Assembly (NCBI RefSeq): GCF_025717555.1
Contig: NZ_JAJIRP010000010.1
Location: forward strand, 62,001-126,000
Direction: 5' to 3'
Source: Paucibacter sp. B2R-40
Lineage (GTDB): Bacteria > Pseudomonadota > Gammaproteobacteria > Burkholderiales > Burkholderiaceae_C
DNA length: 64,000 nucleotides
Made by a program: the position numbers and the translations under genes
In this document: positions 17,279 to 26,727 of the stretch, piece by piece
Layout of the letters: each line of letters begins with the position of its first letter
Position numbering within the stretch: the stretch's first letter is position 1
The notes under the pieces: model-generated
The model's input: the letters and a program-made list of their open reading frames with translations, nothing else
Databases searched by the model: none
Told to the model about the DNA's origin: nothing

Positions 17279-19177
17279 TCAGCTAGCGCCCAGCAGTTGC
17301 TCCAAGGGTTGCGGCCGGGCAAAGAAAAAACCTTGCAGGCACACACCATGCAGACCGCTGATGCATTCGACCTGGCCGGCCGTCTCCACCCCCTCGATGA
17401 CGACCCGACAGTCGAAGTCGCGCCCAAGTTCGCACAGGGTCGACAAAACCATCTGGCTGCGGCGATCAGTCTCAATGCGCTGAACGAAGGAGCGGTCGAT
17501 CTTGATCTCGTCGAAGTGCACCTCGCGCAGATAGCTCAGTGAGGAGAAGCCGCTGCCGAAATCGTCCAGCGAGACCTGCACACCCATATCGCGCAAGGCC
17601 GCGCAGGCCTGGCGCAGGCGTTGCAGATCACCGACGAAGACTTCCTCGGTGATCTCGATGATGAGATTGCCTGCCGCAACACCGCTTTCAAGCAGCAGGC
17701 GCTGCAGCAGATCAGGGAAGCCGGGCGAGAGGAACAAGGCGGGCGACACATTGGCAGCCACCTGCGCGGCGGCGCCATAGCGCTCGCACAGCGCCGGCAG
17801 GTCTTGCAAGATGCGCTGCAGCATGCGCTCGCCGAATTGGGTCATCCAGCCCTCGGCATGCAGCACGCCAATGAAAGTCGCGGGTCCAGGCACCTGCTCA
17901 TCACCGACGGGACGCATGCGCGCTAGCCCTTCGAAGCCGACAATTTGCTGATGCTCAAGATCGACTTTGGCCTGATAGACGGCATAGAAGCCGTCTTGGT
18001 CCAAGGCCAGGCGCACACGCTCCCTCAGCACTTGTTCGTCGTGCAGCTGTTGCAACATCTCGGCAGCAAAAGCCACGCAAGCGCCCGGCCCTTGCGCGAC
18101 CGCACGCTGCAAAGCCACCTGGGCGCTGCGTCGCAAGGCGTCCAGCTCGGTGCCGTGCGCGGGAAAACTCACCGAGGCCGCATGAAACTGAATGCCCAGG
18201 CGGTCCATTGCCAGTTCGGTCCGGGCATGCGCCATGAAGGCCTGGCTGGCCTCGACCAGACGATGCGGCTCGGCCGCAGGCGACCACACAGCCAGCTGAT
18301 CACCAGAAAGCCGGCACAGCATCAACGAGCTGGATGAGAGGTTCTTGCGCAAGAGCTCCACGCCGTCGCGCCAAAGTTGGTCCACCCGCCGGGGGCCGTG
18401 CAAGGCACTCAGCTCGCGCAGGCCCATGAGTTCGATCACCATCAGCTGGTGCACCTGGCCCGAGGCACGGTGCCGCTCCAGCTCGCGGCCTAGAAACTCG
18501 CCGTTCCACAGGCCTGTGACCGCGTCCTGGTAAGCGAAGCGGAAAAGCTGGCGGTGGCCGGACTCGAGTTGCTCGATCTGTCCCAGCAGTCGGTGCTTCA
18601 ACTCGAAGATCGCTCCCCCCATGGCAGTTCCCAGCACCACCACCGTCAGGCAGACGATCAGCCAAGCTTGCGGGCGACCGGAAAAATTAGGAGCATCCGT
18701 GCTGACATGGATCCAACCCATGCTGACGCCGACCGCCGTCGCCGCAAGCAAGAGCACGCAGGCCACCGGAAGCGCCAAGGCACGTGGGCCACTCCAATTC
18801 GTGAACGACAAGGCCATCACCGCAGCCAACAACAGATAGCCGTCCGGCGCATAAGGGTTGAAGACGATCGCGGGCACAGCCACCAAGAAGCCGGTGAGGG
18901 CCAGGCAAGCCAGGCGTGGACCCGAGGAGATGCGGTGCCGGGCCAGCCAAAGCAAGACCAGCAGTAGCGCGGCCAACGCGTCCACCACCATCGAAACCGG
19001 ATAGACCTGGGCATGCAGCAAGGCCACCGAGCAGACCGCGGCGATGGCGCTGGCGATCAACAGCATGCGATTGATCAAGCGGTCGCTAAGCCCCAGGCTC
19101 ATCGCGGGCTCAAGCCGTCGCATGGACGGGTCACTGGCAGCAGGGTCGGCCGCCAAGGAAGCCGGGGATGGGTTCAT
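17279..19177 (-). CDS. Membrane-bound EAL phosphodiesterase with degenerate GGDEF domain
   Basis: 632 residues from ATG 19177, which has GGAGA 8 bases upstream. About six membrane helices (residues 35-190) lead to a GGDEF domain in which the signature reads LSGDQLAV, so cyclase activity is unlikely. The EAL domain has FEGLARM (EGL), ANVSPALFLS, IIEITEEVF, DDFGSGFSSLSYL, EIKIDRSFV and VIEGVE, so the metal and catalytic residues appear intact. It probably hydrolyses c-di-GMP in response to a membrane signal. It is divergent from the histidine kinase gene, with 293 bases between, in which I see no clear motif. Confidence 0.9.
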   Translation of the reverse strand: MNPSPASLAADPAASDPSMRRLEPAMSLGLSDRLINRMLLIASAIAAVCSVALLHAQVYPVSMVVDALAALLLVLLWLARHRISSGPRLACLALTGFLVAVPAIVFNPYAPDGYLLLAAVMALSFTNWSGPRALALPVACVLLLAATAVGVSMGWIHVSTDAPNFSGRPQAWLIVCLTVVVLGTAMGGAIFELKHRLLGQIEQLESGHRQLFRFAYQDAVTGLWNGEFLGRELERHRASGQVHQLMVIELMGLRELSALHGPRRVDQLWRDGVELLRKNLSSSSLMLCRLSGDQLAVWSPAAEPHRLVEASQAFMAHARTELAMDRLGIQFHAASVSFPAHGTELDALRRSAQVALQRAVAQGPGACVAFAAEMLQQLHDEQVLRERVRLALDQDGFYAVYQAKVDLEHQQIVGFEGLARMRPVGDEQVPGPATFIGVLHAEGWMTQFGERMLQRILQDLPALCERYGAAAQVAANVSPALFLSPGFPDLLQRLLLESGVAAGNLIIEITEEVFVGDLQRLRQACAALRDMGVQVSLDDFGSGFSSLSYLREVHFDEIKIDRSFVQRIETDRRSQMVLSTLCELGRDFDCRVVIEGVETAGQVECISGLHGVCLQGFFFARPQPLEQLLGAS

Positions 19178-19470
19178 AGCAGGTCTCCGGGTGATCGCTC
19201 TCACCGGAGCCCTATGAAGCGGGGTGATAGCGCTGGGCATTGTAGGGAGGCAAACGCTGCTCCACTCATACACAAAGCCCTGCCTTTCTAGCTTTGCAAG
19301 CGCCTTGCTCCGGCTTGAGCCCAACACCCTTGGCCGACATAGATCAGCATGCACAGCCCTGCATGCGAGCGAGCCTGAAAAAGTTCAGCGGCCGACGAAC
19401 TGTTACGCTTCCACCCGACCAATATTTGAACCCCGCCGACCGATCCCAAAGTTCAACAAGAAAAGGCAGC

Positions 19471-20859
19471 ATGACACTTCGCCTTAAGCTGATGCTGGTG
19501 GCCACCTTGACGCTGCTGTTGGCGTTTTCCCTGACCGCTTGGGTTCTGCGTGTGCAGCAAAACAAATTGGCCGAGCTTCAGCAGACGCTGGTGCGGGACG
19601 CCTACTCGCAGGCGACTCGCTCAGAGCTGCGCCATCAAGTGGCGCTGGCACTCAGTACGATCAGCCCGCTCTACAACACGGGACGCGATGATGAGGACAT
19701 CAAGCGACTGGCGGTCCAGCAGTTGGTGAACCTGGACTATGGCCCGGACGGCTATTTTTTCCTGTACGACTACAAGGGCGTCAGCCTGATGCACCCGCGT
19801 CAGCCCGAACTGGTCGGCCGCAACCTGATGGAGATGCGGGACGCGCAGGGTCGGCCGGCGATACGCCAGATGATTGAGCGCGCCATCGCCGGCGGCGGCT
19901 TTATTGAATACACCTGGAACAAGCCCTCCACGAATGAGCAAAGACCCAAGATCGCCTATGTGACCGGCTTGGAGCGCTGGCAATGGATGATAGGCACCGG
20001 CATCTACACCGACGAGGTCGACAAGATCCAGCAGCAGCTGGCCGATCAATTGACGGCCAGCCTGGGCAGCACCTTGCGCTGGGTGGGCCTGACCACCTTG
20101 CTGTCGGCGAGCTTTATGCTGGCCAGTGTGTTGGGCTTGTCGATCAGCGAGTTGCGCAGCGCAGATGCCAAGCTGACCTTGCTGGCGCGCCGGCTGGTGC
20201 ACTCGCAAGAGGATGAGCGCGCTTGGCTATCACGCGAGCTGCATGACGGCACCAGCCAAACCCTGGTGGCCGCCAAGCTCTTGACCGAGTCGGCGCTGGC
20301 GCGTTTGCCCGCTGACGCTGACGCTAACGCCGACAGCGTGCGCACCATGCTGGAGCGCGCGATGGCCCGCATCGGTGACGCGCTCGATGGCGTGCGTGAC
20401 ATCTCGCACCGCTTGCGGCCGGCCACGCTCGACACGCTGGGCCTGACCAGCGCGCTGCGTCAGCTTGGCGAGGACAGCTGCTCGGCCGCCGGCCTGACGT
20501 TCAGCTTCGAGGTCTCCGGCAACGAGCCCCACGGCCTGCCGGCGGAGGTGCGCACCACGCTGTTTCGGGTCGCGCAGGAAGCGCTGACCAATGCACTCAA
20601 GCATGCACAGGCCAGCCACGTGCACATGCAGTTGCACAAGGGCGGCGCCGAGATCAGGCTGACCGTGCAAGACAATGGCCACGGCTTCAGCGCCGAGGCA
20701 ATCGACCGCAGCCCCAAGCAGGGCATAGGCCTGCGCAATATGCGAGAACGTATGAACAATGTCGGCGGCGGCCTGGAGCTGAGCTCGGATGAACATGGCA
20801 CCAAGGTCGAGGCGACGATTCCGCGCCGAGCGGTGCAAGGACTGGCCCAATCCGCATGA
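19471..20859 (+). CDS. Single-Cache sensor histidine kinase (NarL-type HisKA_3)
   Basis: 462 residues from ATG 19471. A first membrane helix (about 6-26) is followed by a periplasmic single-Cache domain (GPDGYFFLYDYKGVSLMHP, then WQWMIGTGIYTDEVD). A second helix is at about 205-225. The HisKA_3 dimerisation helix has the phospho-acceptor His258 in LSRELHDGTSQ. The HATPase domain shows NALKHAQA, DNGHGFS and GIGLRNMRERM. The stop overlaps the regulator start as ATGA. sCache domains of this type often sense small carboxylates or amides; the adjacent uptake system suggests the sensed molecule may be its substrate (inference). Confidence 0.93.
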   Translation: MTLRLKLMLVATLTLLLAFSLTAWVLRVQQNKLAELQQTLVRDAYSQATRSELRHQVALALSTISPLYNTGRDDEDIKRLAVQQLVNLDYGPDGYFFLYDYKGVSLMHPRQPELVGRNLMEMRDAQGRPAIRQMIERAIAGGGFIEYTWNKPSTNEQRPKIAYVTGLERWQWMIGTGIYTDEVDKIQQQLADQLTASLGSTLRWVGLTTLLSASFMLASVLGLSISELRSADAKLTLLARRLVHSQEDERAWLSRELHDGTSQTLVAAKLLTESALARLPADADANADSVRTMLERAMARIGDALDGVRDISHRLRPATLDTLGLTSALRQLGEDSCSAAGLTFSFEVSGNEPHGLPAEVRTTLFRVAQEALTNALKHAQASHVHMQLHKGGAEIRLTVQDNGHGFSAEAIDRSPKQGIGLRNMRERMNNVGGGLELSSDEHGTKVEATIPRRAVQGLAQSA

Positions 20860-21503
20860 GTACAAACACAAGCATTCGCATCCTGCTGGTTGACGACCAC
20901 CCGCTCGTGCTCGAGGGCCTGGTCGCAAGGCTGGACGCGGTACCGCAGTTTCAAGTGGTCGGCGAAGCCGGGGATGCGCTGCAAGGTCTCGCCCGTGCCG
21001 CCGAGCTCAAGCCCGACCTGGTGCTGACCGATATCGGCATGCGCGAGGTCAATGGCATCGAGCTGATTCGCCGCTTGATGGCCCGCGCCACGCCGGCCGA
21101 GCCCGCGCCGATCGTGCTGGTGCTGAGCATGTACGACGACCCCGAGTACGCCCGGCAAGCACTTGCCGCCGGTGCGCGCGGTTATGTGCTGAAAGACTCG
21201 CCCTCGACCGAGATCATTGCGGCCATCAACACGCTGGTCGCCGGTGGCACTTATATCAGCCCGGGCGTGGCTCAGCGCCTGTTCAGACCGGCGCCGGCAC
21301 GGGTGGAACTGTCGGAACGCGAGACGCAAATCCTCGGCTTGATCGGTCAAGGGCAGTCCAGCAAGCAGATCGCCCGCACGCTCGAAATCAGCGTGCGCAC
21401 GGTGGAAACTCACCGCCTCAACCTGCATCGCAAGCTCGACCTGTCGGGCCAGGCCGATTTGATACGCTATGCGGTGGAACACGGGCGCCAGCCGCCGCGC
21501 TGA
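20856..21503 (+). CDS. Response regulator, NarL/LuxR family
   Basis: 215 residues. The receiver domain has DDHP at residues 12-15 and the phospho-acceptor Asp59 in VLTDIGM. The conserved Lys is in YVLKDSPS. The C-terminal LuxR helix-turn-helix runs from LSERETQILGLIGQGQS to VETHRLNLHRKL. It is coupled to the kinase by a 4-base overlap and lies 163 bases before a Liv-type ABC operon in the same direction, a likely target. Confidence 0.95.
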   Translation: MSTNTSIRILLVDDHPLVLEGLVARLDAVPQFQVVGEAGDALQGLARAAELKPDLVLTDIGMREVNGIELIRRLMARATPAEPAPIVLVLSMYDDPEYARQALAAGARGYVLKDSPSTEIIAAINTLVAGGTYISPGVAQRLFRPAPARVELSERETQILGLIGQGQSSKQIARTLEISVRTVETHRLNLHRKLDLSGQADLIRYAVEHGRQPPR

Positions 21504-21587
21504 GCGCAGCTGGCGCACAAGTCGTTCAGGGTTTTCTAGTACGTGTTCTTGCGCAGCCGCTCTGCGTAATCAGACGGAAGCTTGTTT

Positions 21588-21605
21588 TGGTGCATCAGCG
21601 CACCA
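21588..21605. promoter_or_regulatory. Inverted repeat upstream of the Liv-type operon
   Basis: TGGTGC (21588-21593) and GCACCA (21600-21605) flank ATCAGC, about 60 bases before the binding-protein start. The position suits an operator or activator site, perhaps for the adjacent response regulator. Arm order is opposite to the usual NtrC consensus, so NtrC is not favoured. Confidence 0.4.
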
Positions 21606-21666
21606 TTGTGGTCATGTCGGGTCAATCCTCGTCACCGGCAGCTCACAAAAACCACCGAGACAAGCC

Positions 21667-22920
21667 ATGCACACAAAATTCCTTCCTTCGCTCAGCACGC
21701 TCACCCTGGCTGCTGCTGCCGCTGTAGCCACATTTGCCGCTCCTGCTGCATTTGCTGCCGACCCGATCAAGATCGGTGTGGCCGGCCCCTTCACCGGCGG
21801 TTCATCGTCGATGGGCGTGTCGATGCGCGACGGCGTGCGCATGGCCACGGACGAGATCAACAAGTCCGGTGGCATTCTCGGCCGCCAGATTCTGCTGGTT
21901 GAGCGCGACGATGAGGCCAGGAACGAGCGTGGCGTGCAGATTGCGCAAGAGATGATCAACAAGGAGCGCGTCGCCGCCGTGGTGGGCTATATCAACACCG
22001 GCGTGGCCCTGGCCTCGCAGCGCTTCTTCCAGGAAGCCAAGATCCCGGTCATGAACAACGTCGCCACCGGCTCGCTGGTGACCCACCAGTTCGACGACCA
22101 GCCCGAGAACTATGTGTTTCGCAACGCCGCGCACGACAGCATCCAGGCCCCGATGATTGTTGAGGAAGCCGTCGCAAGGCGCGGCTACAAGCGCGTGGCG
22201 ATCCTGGCGGACTCCACCAATTACGGCCAGTTGGGCCGCGCCGACCTGGAGGCCGCCTTGGCGCAAAAAGGCCTCAAGGCGGTCACGGTCGAGAAGTTCA
22301 ACATCAAGGATGTGGACATGACGCCGCAGTTGCTCAAGGCCAAGGAAGCGGGCGCCGAGGCGGTGCTGACCTATGCCATTGGCCCTGAGCTGGCGCAAAT
22401 CGCCAACGGCATGACCAAGCTCGGCTGGAAGGTGCCGATGATCGGCAGCTGGACGCTGTCGATGGCCAACTTCATTGACAACGCCGGCCCCGGCGGCGAA
22501 GGCGCGCGCATGCCGCAAACCTTCATCCAGGAGCCCACCACGCCGAAGCGCCAGAGCTTCATCGTCAACTATCTGCGCAGCTTCAACCCGAAGATGAGTC
22601 GCATCGACTCGCCGGTATCGGCCGCGCAAGGCTATGACTCGATCTTTCTGCTGGCGGCCGCGATCAAGCAGGCAGGCGGCACCGAGGGCCCCAAGATCAA
22701 GGCCGCGCTTGAAGACCTGAAGGCGCCGGTGGAAGGCGTGGTCACGACCTATATCAAGCCCTTCACCGCCAAGGACCACGAGGCCATCACGCCCAACATC
22801 CCGGTGTTCGGTGAGGTCAAGGGCCAGCGCGTCGTCTACGCCTACCCGGAAGACTTCAAAAAGGCCTCGGAAGTGCGCCTGAAGGACGTCAACGCCAAAG
22901 GCGCCCTGATCAAGAAGTAA
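21667..22920 (+). CDS. Branched-chain amino acid/amide ABC transporter substrate-binding protein
   Basis: 417 residues from ATG 21667. The signal peptide is about 28 residues (ending AAFAAD), then a type I periplasmic binding fold (PIKIGVAGPFTGGSSSMGVS, GVRMATDEINKSGGILGR). It captures the substrate of the downstream permease and ATPase genes. The LivJ-like family also takes up urea, amides and aromatic acids, so the true ligand is open. It is separated from the permease gene by 153 bases with short tandem repeats and a hairpin. Confidence 0.93.
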   Translation: MHTKFLPSLSTLTLAAAAAVATFAAPAAFAADPIKIGVAGPFTGGSSSMGVSMRDGVRMATDEINKSGGILGRQILLVERDDEARNERGVQIAQEMINKERVAAVVGYINTGVALASQRFFQEAKIPVMNNVATGSLVTHQFDDQPENYVFRNAAHDSIQAPMIVEEAVARRGYKRVAILADSTNYGQLGRADLEAALAQKGLKAVTVEKFNIKDVDMTPQLLKAKEAGAEAVLTYAIGPELAQIANGMTKLGWKVPMIGSWTLSMANFIDNAGPGGEGARMPQTFIQEPTTPKRQSFIVNYLRSFNPKMSRIDSPVSAAQGYDSIFLLAAAIKQAGGTEGPKIKAALEDLKAPVEGVVTTYIKPFTAKDHEAITPNIPVFGEVKGQRVVYAYPEDFKKASEVRLKDVNAKGALIKK

Positions 22921-22969
22921 GCCTGTACGGCCTCTATGGCCTCTATGGCCTCTACGGGCCGGTCCGGCC
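22921..22969. repeat. Four 9-bp tandem repeats followed by a hairpin
   Basis: Immediately after the binding-protein stop there are four consecutive 9-base units: GCCTGTACG, GCCTCTATG, GCCTCTATG, GCCTCTACG (22921-22956). A GGCCGG-T-CCGGCC inverted repeat follows (22957-22969). Structure between the first gene and the rest of an ABC operon often protects the binding-protein message, which gives an excess of binding protein; that role is inference. Confidence 0.65.
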
Positions 22970-23073
22970 TGTATGAACTTTGCGGCCTGTTTTTGCCGGG
23001 GCCTTAGCGCCTCGGCAGTCCTTCTTGATTGACCCCTCGCGCGCCGCCCATGGCGGCGCGCCGGAGCGCACCC

Positions 23074-23952
23074 ATGCAAATTCTGACCCAACTCGTCTTC
23101 AGCGGCATTGCCCTCGGCATGATTTACGCCGTCATCGCCTTCGGCTACCAACTCACCTTCGCCACCTCGGACACGCTCAACTTCGGCCAAGGTGACGCGC
23201 TGATGCTGGGGGCGCTGGTCGGCCTCACCCTGGTCACCGTGGTGGGGCTGAACTACTGGCTGGCGCTGCCCGTGGTGTGCCTGTTTGGTGCCGTGCAAGG
23301 CATGTTCGTCGAGCGCATCGGCGTGCGCCCGGCGATCAAGATCAAAAGCGAGTTCGGCTGGATCATGTCCACCATCGCGCTGGGCATCATTTTCAAGAAC
23401 GTGGCCGAGAACGTCTGGGGTCGCGATGACCTGAAGTTTCCCTCGCCGCTGCCCGAAGCGCCGCTGCAATTGCTGGGCGCCAATGTCTTGCCGATGGAGC
23501 TGCTGGTCGTGTTCGGTGCCCTCGCCCTGATGTTGTCGGTGGAGGTATTCAACCGCCGCTCCATCTACGGCAAGGCCGTGGTGGCGACCTTCAATGACCG
23601 CGACGCGGCCAAGCTGATGGGCATCAACACCGGCCTGGTCATCACCTTTTCCTACGCCTTGTCTTCACTGACCGCTGCTTTCGCCGGCATGTTGATCGCA
23701 CCCCTGACGCTGACCGGCGCCACCATGGGCGCCGTGCTCGGGCTCAAGGCTTTTGCGGTGGCCATCATCGGCGGGCTCAACAGCGGCATGGGCATCATCG
23801 TGGGCGGGCTGATTCTGGGCATCGCCGAGACCTGCACCGGCTACTACCTCTCCACCGGCTACAAGGATGTGCCGGGCCTGCTGCTGCTGCTGATGGTGCT
23901 GGCCATCAAACCGGCCGGCCTGTTTGGCAAGACCGCCATCAAGAAGGTTTAA
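23074..23952 (+). CDS. livH: Branched-chain amino acid ABC transporter permease (LivH family)
   Basis: 292 residues from ATG 23074 (MQILTQLVFSGI). It has about eight membrane helices and the family segment TLNFGQGDALMLGALVG near the N-terminus. The C-terminal part has the GLKAFAVAIIGGLNSGMG loop that contacts the ATPase. It is one of two permease halves of the importer. The next gene follows after 9 bases. Confidence 0.93.
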   Translation: MQILTQLVFSGIALGMIYAVIAFGYQLTFATSDTLNFGQGDALMLGALVGLTLVTVVGLNYWLALPVVCLFGAVQGMFVERIGVRPAIKIKSEFGWIMSTIALGIIFKNVAENVWGRDDLKFPSPLPEAPLQLLGANVLPMELLVVFGALALMLSVEVFNRRSIYGKAVVATFNDRDAAKLMGINTGLVITFSYALSSLTAAFAGMLIAPLTLTGATMGAVLGLKAFAVAIIGGLNSGMGIIVGGLILGIAETCTGYYLSTGYKDVPGLLLLLMVLAIKPAGLFGKTAIKKV

Positions 23953-23961
23953 GGACCTCGT

Positions 23962-25974
23962 ATGCAGACCCCGATCAATCACATGAGCGCCCCTGACAAC
24001 TCCACCGCAGCCAAGATTCCCGCGCCGATTGCACGCGAGGCTGGTGCTAACGCCCTCGGCCCCTGGGTGCTCGGCGTGCTGGCCGTGTTGGCCCTGGCGG
24101 CCTTCCCGTTGGTGGTGCACAACCCCTATTACGTCCACCTGGTCGAGACGATTCTGATCTATGCCATCGTGCTGTTCGGCCTGGACATCGTGGTCGGCTA
24201 CACCGGCCAGGTCTCGCTGGGCCACGCCGGGCTGTTCGGCATCGGCGCCTACACGGCCGGCGTGCTGGTGTTCCAACTGGGCGCCTCGCTGTGGGTCACG
24301 CTGCCGGCGTCGATCGCGGTGACCGCCTTGTTTGGCGCCTTGCTGGCCTTGCCGGCGCTGCGTGTTTCCGGGCCCTATCTGGCGATGGTGACGCTGGCTT
24401 TCGGCACCATCATCCAGATCCTCATCAATGAGATGAGCTTTTTGACCGAAGGGCCAATGGGCATCAAGCTCGCCAAGCCGGCGCTGTTCGGTCACAAGCT
24501 GAGTGAGGTCGAGTTCTTCTGGGTGGTCGCCGTGATGCTCTTGCTGTCGCTGGTGTTCGTGCACCGCGTGCTGCGCTCGCATCTGGGGCGCGCCTTCGAA
24601 GCCTTGCGCGGCAGCCCGGTGGCGTCGGACTGCATGGGCGTGTCGGTCTACCGCTACAAGGTTTATGCCTTTGTCATCAGTGCCGGTTTGGCCGGCTTGT
24701 CGGGCGCGCTGTACGCGTACTCCGAACAGTACATCAGCCCCAATACCTATAACTTCGAGTTGACCGTGATGTTCTTGCTCGCGGTCATCATGGGTGGGCG
24801 CAAGAGCCGCGTCGGCTCGCTGCTGGGTGCGGCCATCATCGTGCTGCTGCCCAAGCTGCTGGACGACCTGGAATGGTTTCGTATCGGCGCGGTCGCTTTG
24901 GCGCTGCTGATGCTGATCGGCGCGGTGGTGTTGCTGGCCAAGGGCCGCAGCAGCTGGCAGCGGGTGGCCGTGCCGGTGCTCGGCAGCATCGCCTTGGCCG
25001 GTCTGTCTTTTGTGCTGCAAGGCATGACCGAATGGCGGCTGTCGGTGTTCGGTGTGATCACGCTGTTCGTCGTCTACTACCTGCAGGACGGCATCGTGGG
25101 CTTCGTGCGTCAGGCGCTCGGCATCAAACCGGCGCACGACGCCGCTGCGCTGGCCGCCGATACCGCCGGGGGCGAAGCCGCATTGATGCGCGCCCAAAGC
25201 GGCACCCCCGCCGAGCTGCTGGTGGCCGAAGGCGTGCTGATGCAGTTTGGTGGTTTGAAGGCGCTCAATCAGGTCGACTTGCGGGTGCAGCGCGCCACCG
25301 TGCACGGCCTGATCGGGCCGAATGGTTCGGGCAAGAGCACGATGATGAATGTGCTGACCGGCATCTACGAGCCCACGGCCGGCAAGGTCGCCTTCTGCGG
25401 CCGCGCAGTCAACGGGCGCACGCCGTCCGACATCGCGCTCAGCGGCATTGCCCGCACCTTCCAGAACGTGCAGCTGTTCGGCGAAATGACGGCACTCAAC
25501 AACGTGATGGTGGGCCTGCATCACAGCTTCAACAGTAATTTGCTGGATGTGGCGCTGCAATTGCCGCGCTATCGACGCGAGCATGCACAGGCCAGCGCGC
25601 GCGCCATGGCACTGCTGCGTTTCGTCGGCCTGAGCGATCTCGCCCAAGAGGAGGCGCGCAACCTGCCCTACGGCAAACAACGCCTGCTGGAAATTGCACG
25701 CGCACTGGCGCTTGATCCGCAATTGCTGCTGCTGGATGAGCCCGCCGCCGGCCTGACCGCGCCGGACATCAAAGAGCTGATCGCCATCATCGAAAAGATC
25801 AAGGCGCAATGCATCACGGTGATCCTGATCGAGCACCATATGGACGTGGTGATGTCCATCTGCGACACCGTCAGCGTGCTCGACTTCGGCCAGAAGATCG
25901 CCGAAGGCAGCCCCGCCGACGTCTGCAACGACCCCAAGGTGATCGAGGCCTACCTCGGCGCCGAATCCGTTTGA
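23962..25974 (+). CDS. Fused ABC permease-ATPase (LivM-LivG)
   Basis: 670 residues, about the sum of LivM and LivG. Residues 1-390 are membrane-embedded, with the LivM signature VVGYTGQVSLGHAGLFGIGA. Residues 415-670 form an ABC ATPase: Walker A GPNGSGKST, signature LPYGKQRLLEIARAL (Tyr-Gly in place of the usual Ser-Gly-Gly), Walker B LLLLDEPAAG and switch His in LIEHHMDVVM. There is no internal stop, so this is a true fusion. Such fusions are known in Burkholderiales Liv systems. Confidence 0.94.
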   Translation: MQTPINHMSAPDNSTAAKIPAPIAREAGANALGPWVLGVLAVLALAAFPLVVHNPYYVHLVETILIYAIVLFGLDIVVGYTGQVSLGHAGLFGIGAYTAGVLVFQLGASLWVTLPASIAVTALFGALLALPALRVSGPYLAMVTLAFGTIIQILINEMSFLTEGPMGIKLAKPALFGHKLSEVEFFWVVAVMLLLSLVFVHRVLRSHLGRAFEALRGSPVASDCMGVSVYRYKVYAFVISAGLAGLSGALYAYSEQYISPNTYNFELTVMFLLAVIMGGRKSRVGSLLGAAIIVLLPKLLDDLEWFRIGAVALALLMLIGAVVLLAKGRSSWQRVAVPVLGSIALAGLSFVLQGMTEWRLSVFGVITLFVVYYLQDGIVGFVRQALGIKPAHDAAALAADTAGGEAALMRAQSGTPAELLVAEGVLMQFGGLKALNQVDLRVQRATVHGLIGPNGSGKSTMMNVLTGIYEPTAGKVAFCGRAVNGRTPSDIALSGIARTFQNVQLFGEMTALNNVMVGLHHSFNSNLLDVALQLPRYRREHAQASARAMALLRFVGLSDLAQEEARNLPYGKQRLLEIARALALDPQLLLLDEPAAGLTAPDIKELIAIIEKIKAQCITVILIEHHMDVVMSICDTVSVLDFGQKIAEGSPADVCNDPKVIEAYLGAESV

Positions 25975-25988
25975 CCGCGAAAGCCCCT

Positions 25989-26714
25989 ATGCTCCAAATT
26001 AGCAATCTGCATGCCGGCTACGGCAAGGTCGAAGTGCTGCAAGGCATCAGCATGAATGTGCCCAAGGGCCAGGTCGTGACGCTGATCGGCTCCAACGGCG
26101 CCGGCAAAACCACCACCATGCGCGCCATATCCGGCATGATCGCGCCGAGCAGCGGTGACATCAGCCTCAACGGCCAGCCCATCGGCGGCCTCGAATCCTT
26201 CTACATCGCCCGCAAGGGCCTGGCCCATTCGCCGGAAGGCCGGCGCGTGTTTGCAACCATGAGTGTGGCCGACAACCTGCTGCTCGGCGCCTTCCCGCGC
26301 ATCACCGGCGCACGCCCGCGTGGCGACGTCAAACGCGACTTGGAGCGGGCGATGGAACTCTTCCCCCGTCTGAAGGAGCGCCGCACGCAGCTGGCCGGCA
26401 CGCTCTCGGGCGGCGAGCAGCAAATGCTGGCGATGGCACGCGCGGTCATGCTCAACCCCGAGGTGCTGCTGCTGGACGAGCCGTCCATGGGTCTGGCGCC
26501 GGTGCTGGTGGAGGAGGTCTTCAAGATCATCGCCCGACTCAAAAGCGAAGGCGTGACCATGTTGCTGGTCGAACAGTTCGCCGCCGCCGCACTGGCCGTC
26601 GCTGATTATGGTTATGTGCTGGAAAACGGCCGCATCTCGGTGCATGGCCCGGCGCACCAGCTGCGCGATGACCCGGCCGTGAAAGCTGCCTATCTGGGCA
26701 GCGGCGTGCATTGA
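25989..26714 (+). CDS. livF: Branched-chain amino acid ABC transporter ATP-binding protein (LivF family)
   Basis: 241 residues from ATG 25989, 14 bases after the fusion gene. Walker A is GSNGAGKTT, signature LSGGEQQMLAMARA, Walker B VLLLDEPSMGLAP, switch region LVEQF as usual for LivF. It pairs with the ATPase half of the fused protein to power uptake. It is the last gene of the operon and is convergent with the GlxA-type regulator 13 bases downstream. Confidence 0.95.
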   Translation: MLQISNLHAGYGKVEVLQGISMNVPKGQVVTLIGSNGAGKTTTMRAISGMIAPSSGDISLNGQPIGGLESFYIARKGLAHSPEGRRVFATMSVADNLLLGAFPRITGARPRGDVKRDLERAMELFPRLKERRTQLAGTLSGGEQQMLAMARAVMLNPEVLLLDEPSMGLAPVLVEEVFKIIARLKSEGVTMLLVEQFAAAALAVADYGYVLENGRISVHGPAHQLRDDPAVKAAYLGSGVH

Positions 26715-26727
26715 GGCCCGCCTGGTT

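Noticed and set aside
15380-17542. Long plus-strand open frame antisense to ggt and the EAL gene
   Set aside because: It mirrors high-GC coding sequence, is rich in Arg, Gln, His and Ala, has no domain, and the opposite strand holds well-conserved enzymes.
21588-21605. NtrC binding site before the Liv-type operon
   Set aside because: The arms are in the opposite order to the NtrC consensus, and no sigma-54 -24/-12 element was seen.
21802-25839. Two long minus-strand open frames opposite the Liv-type operon
   Set aside because: Their His/Gln/Arg-rich translations have no family features and lie wholly under clear ABC transporter genes.
23962-25974. Sequencing fusion of two separate genes
   Set aside because: The frame is continuous through a normal linker and both parts keep complete motifs; such LivM-LivG fusions are known.
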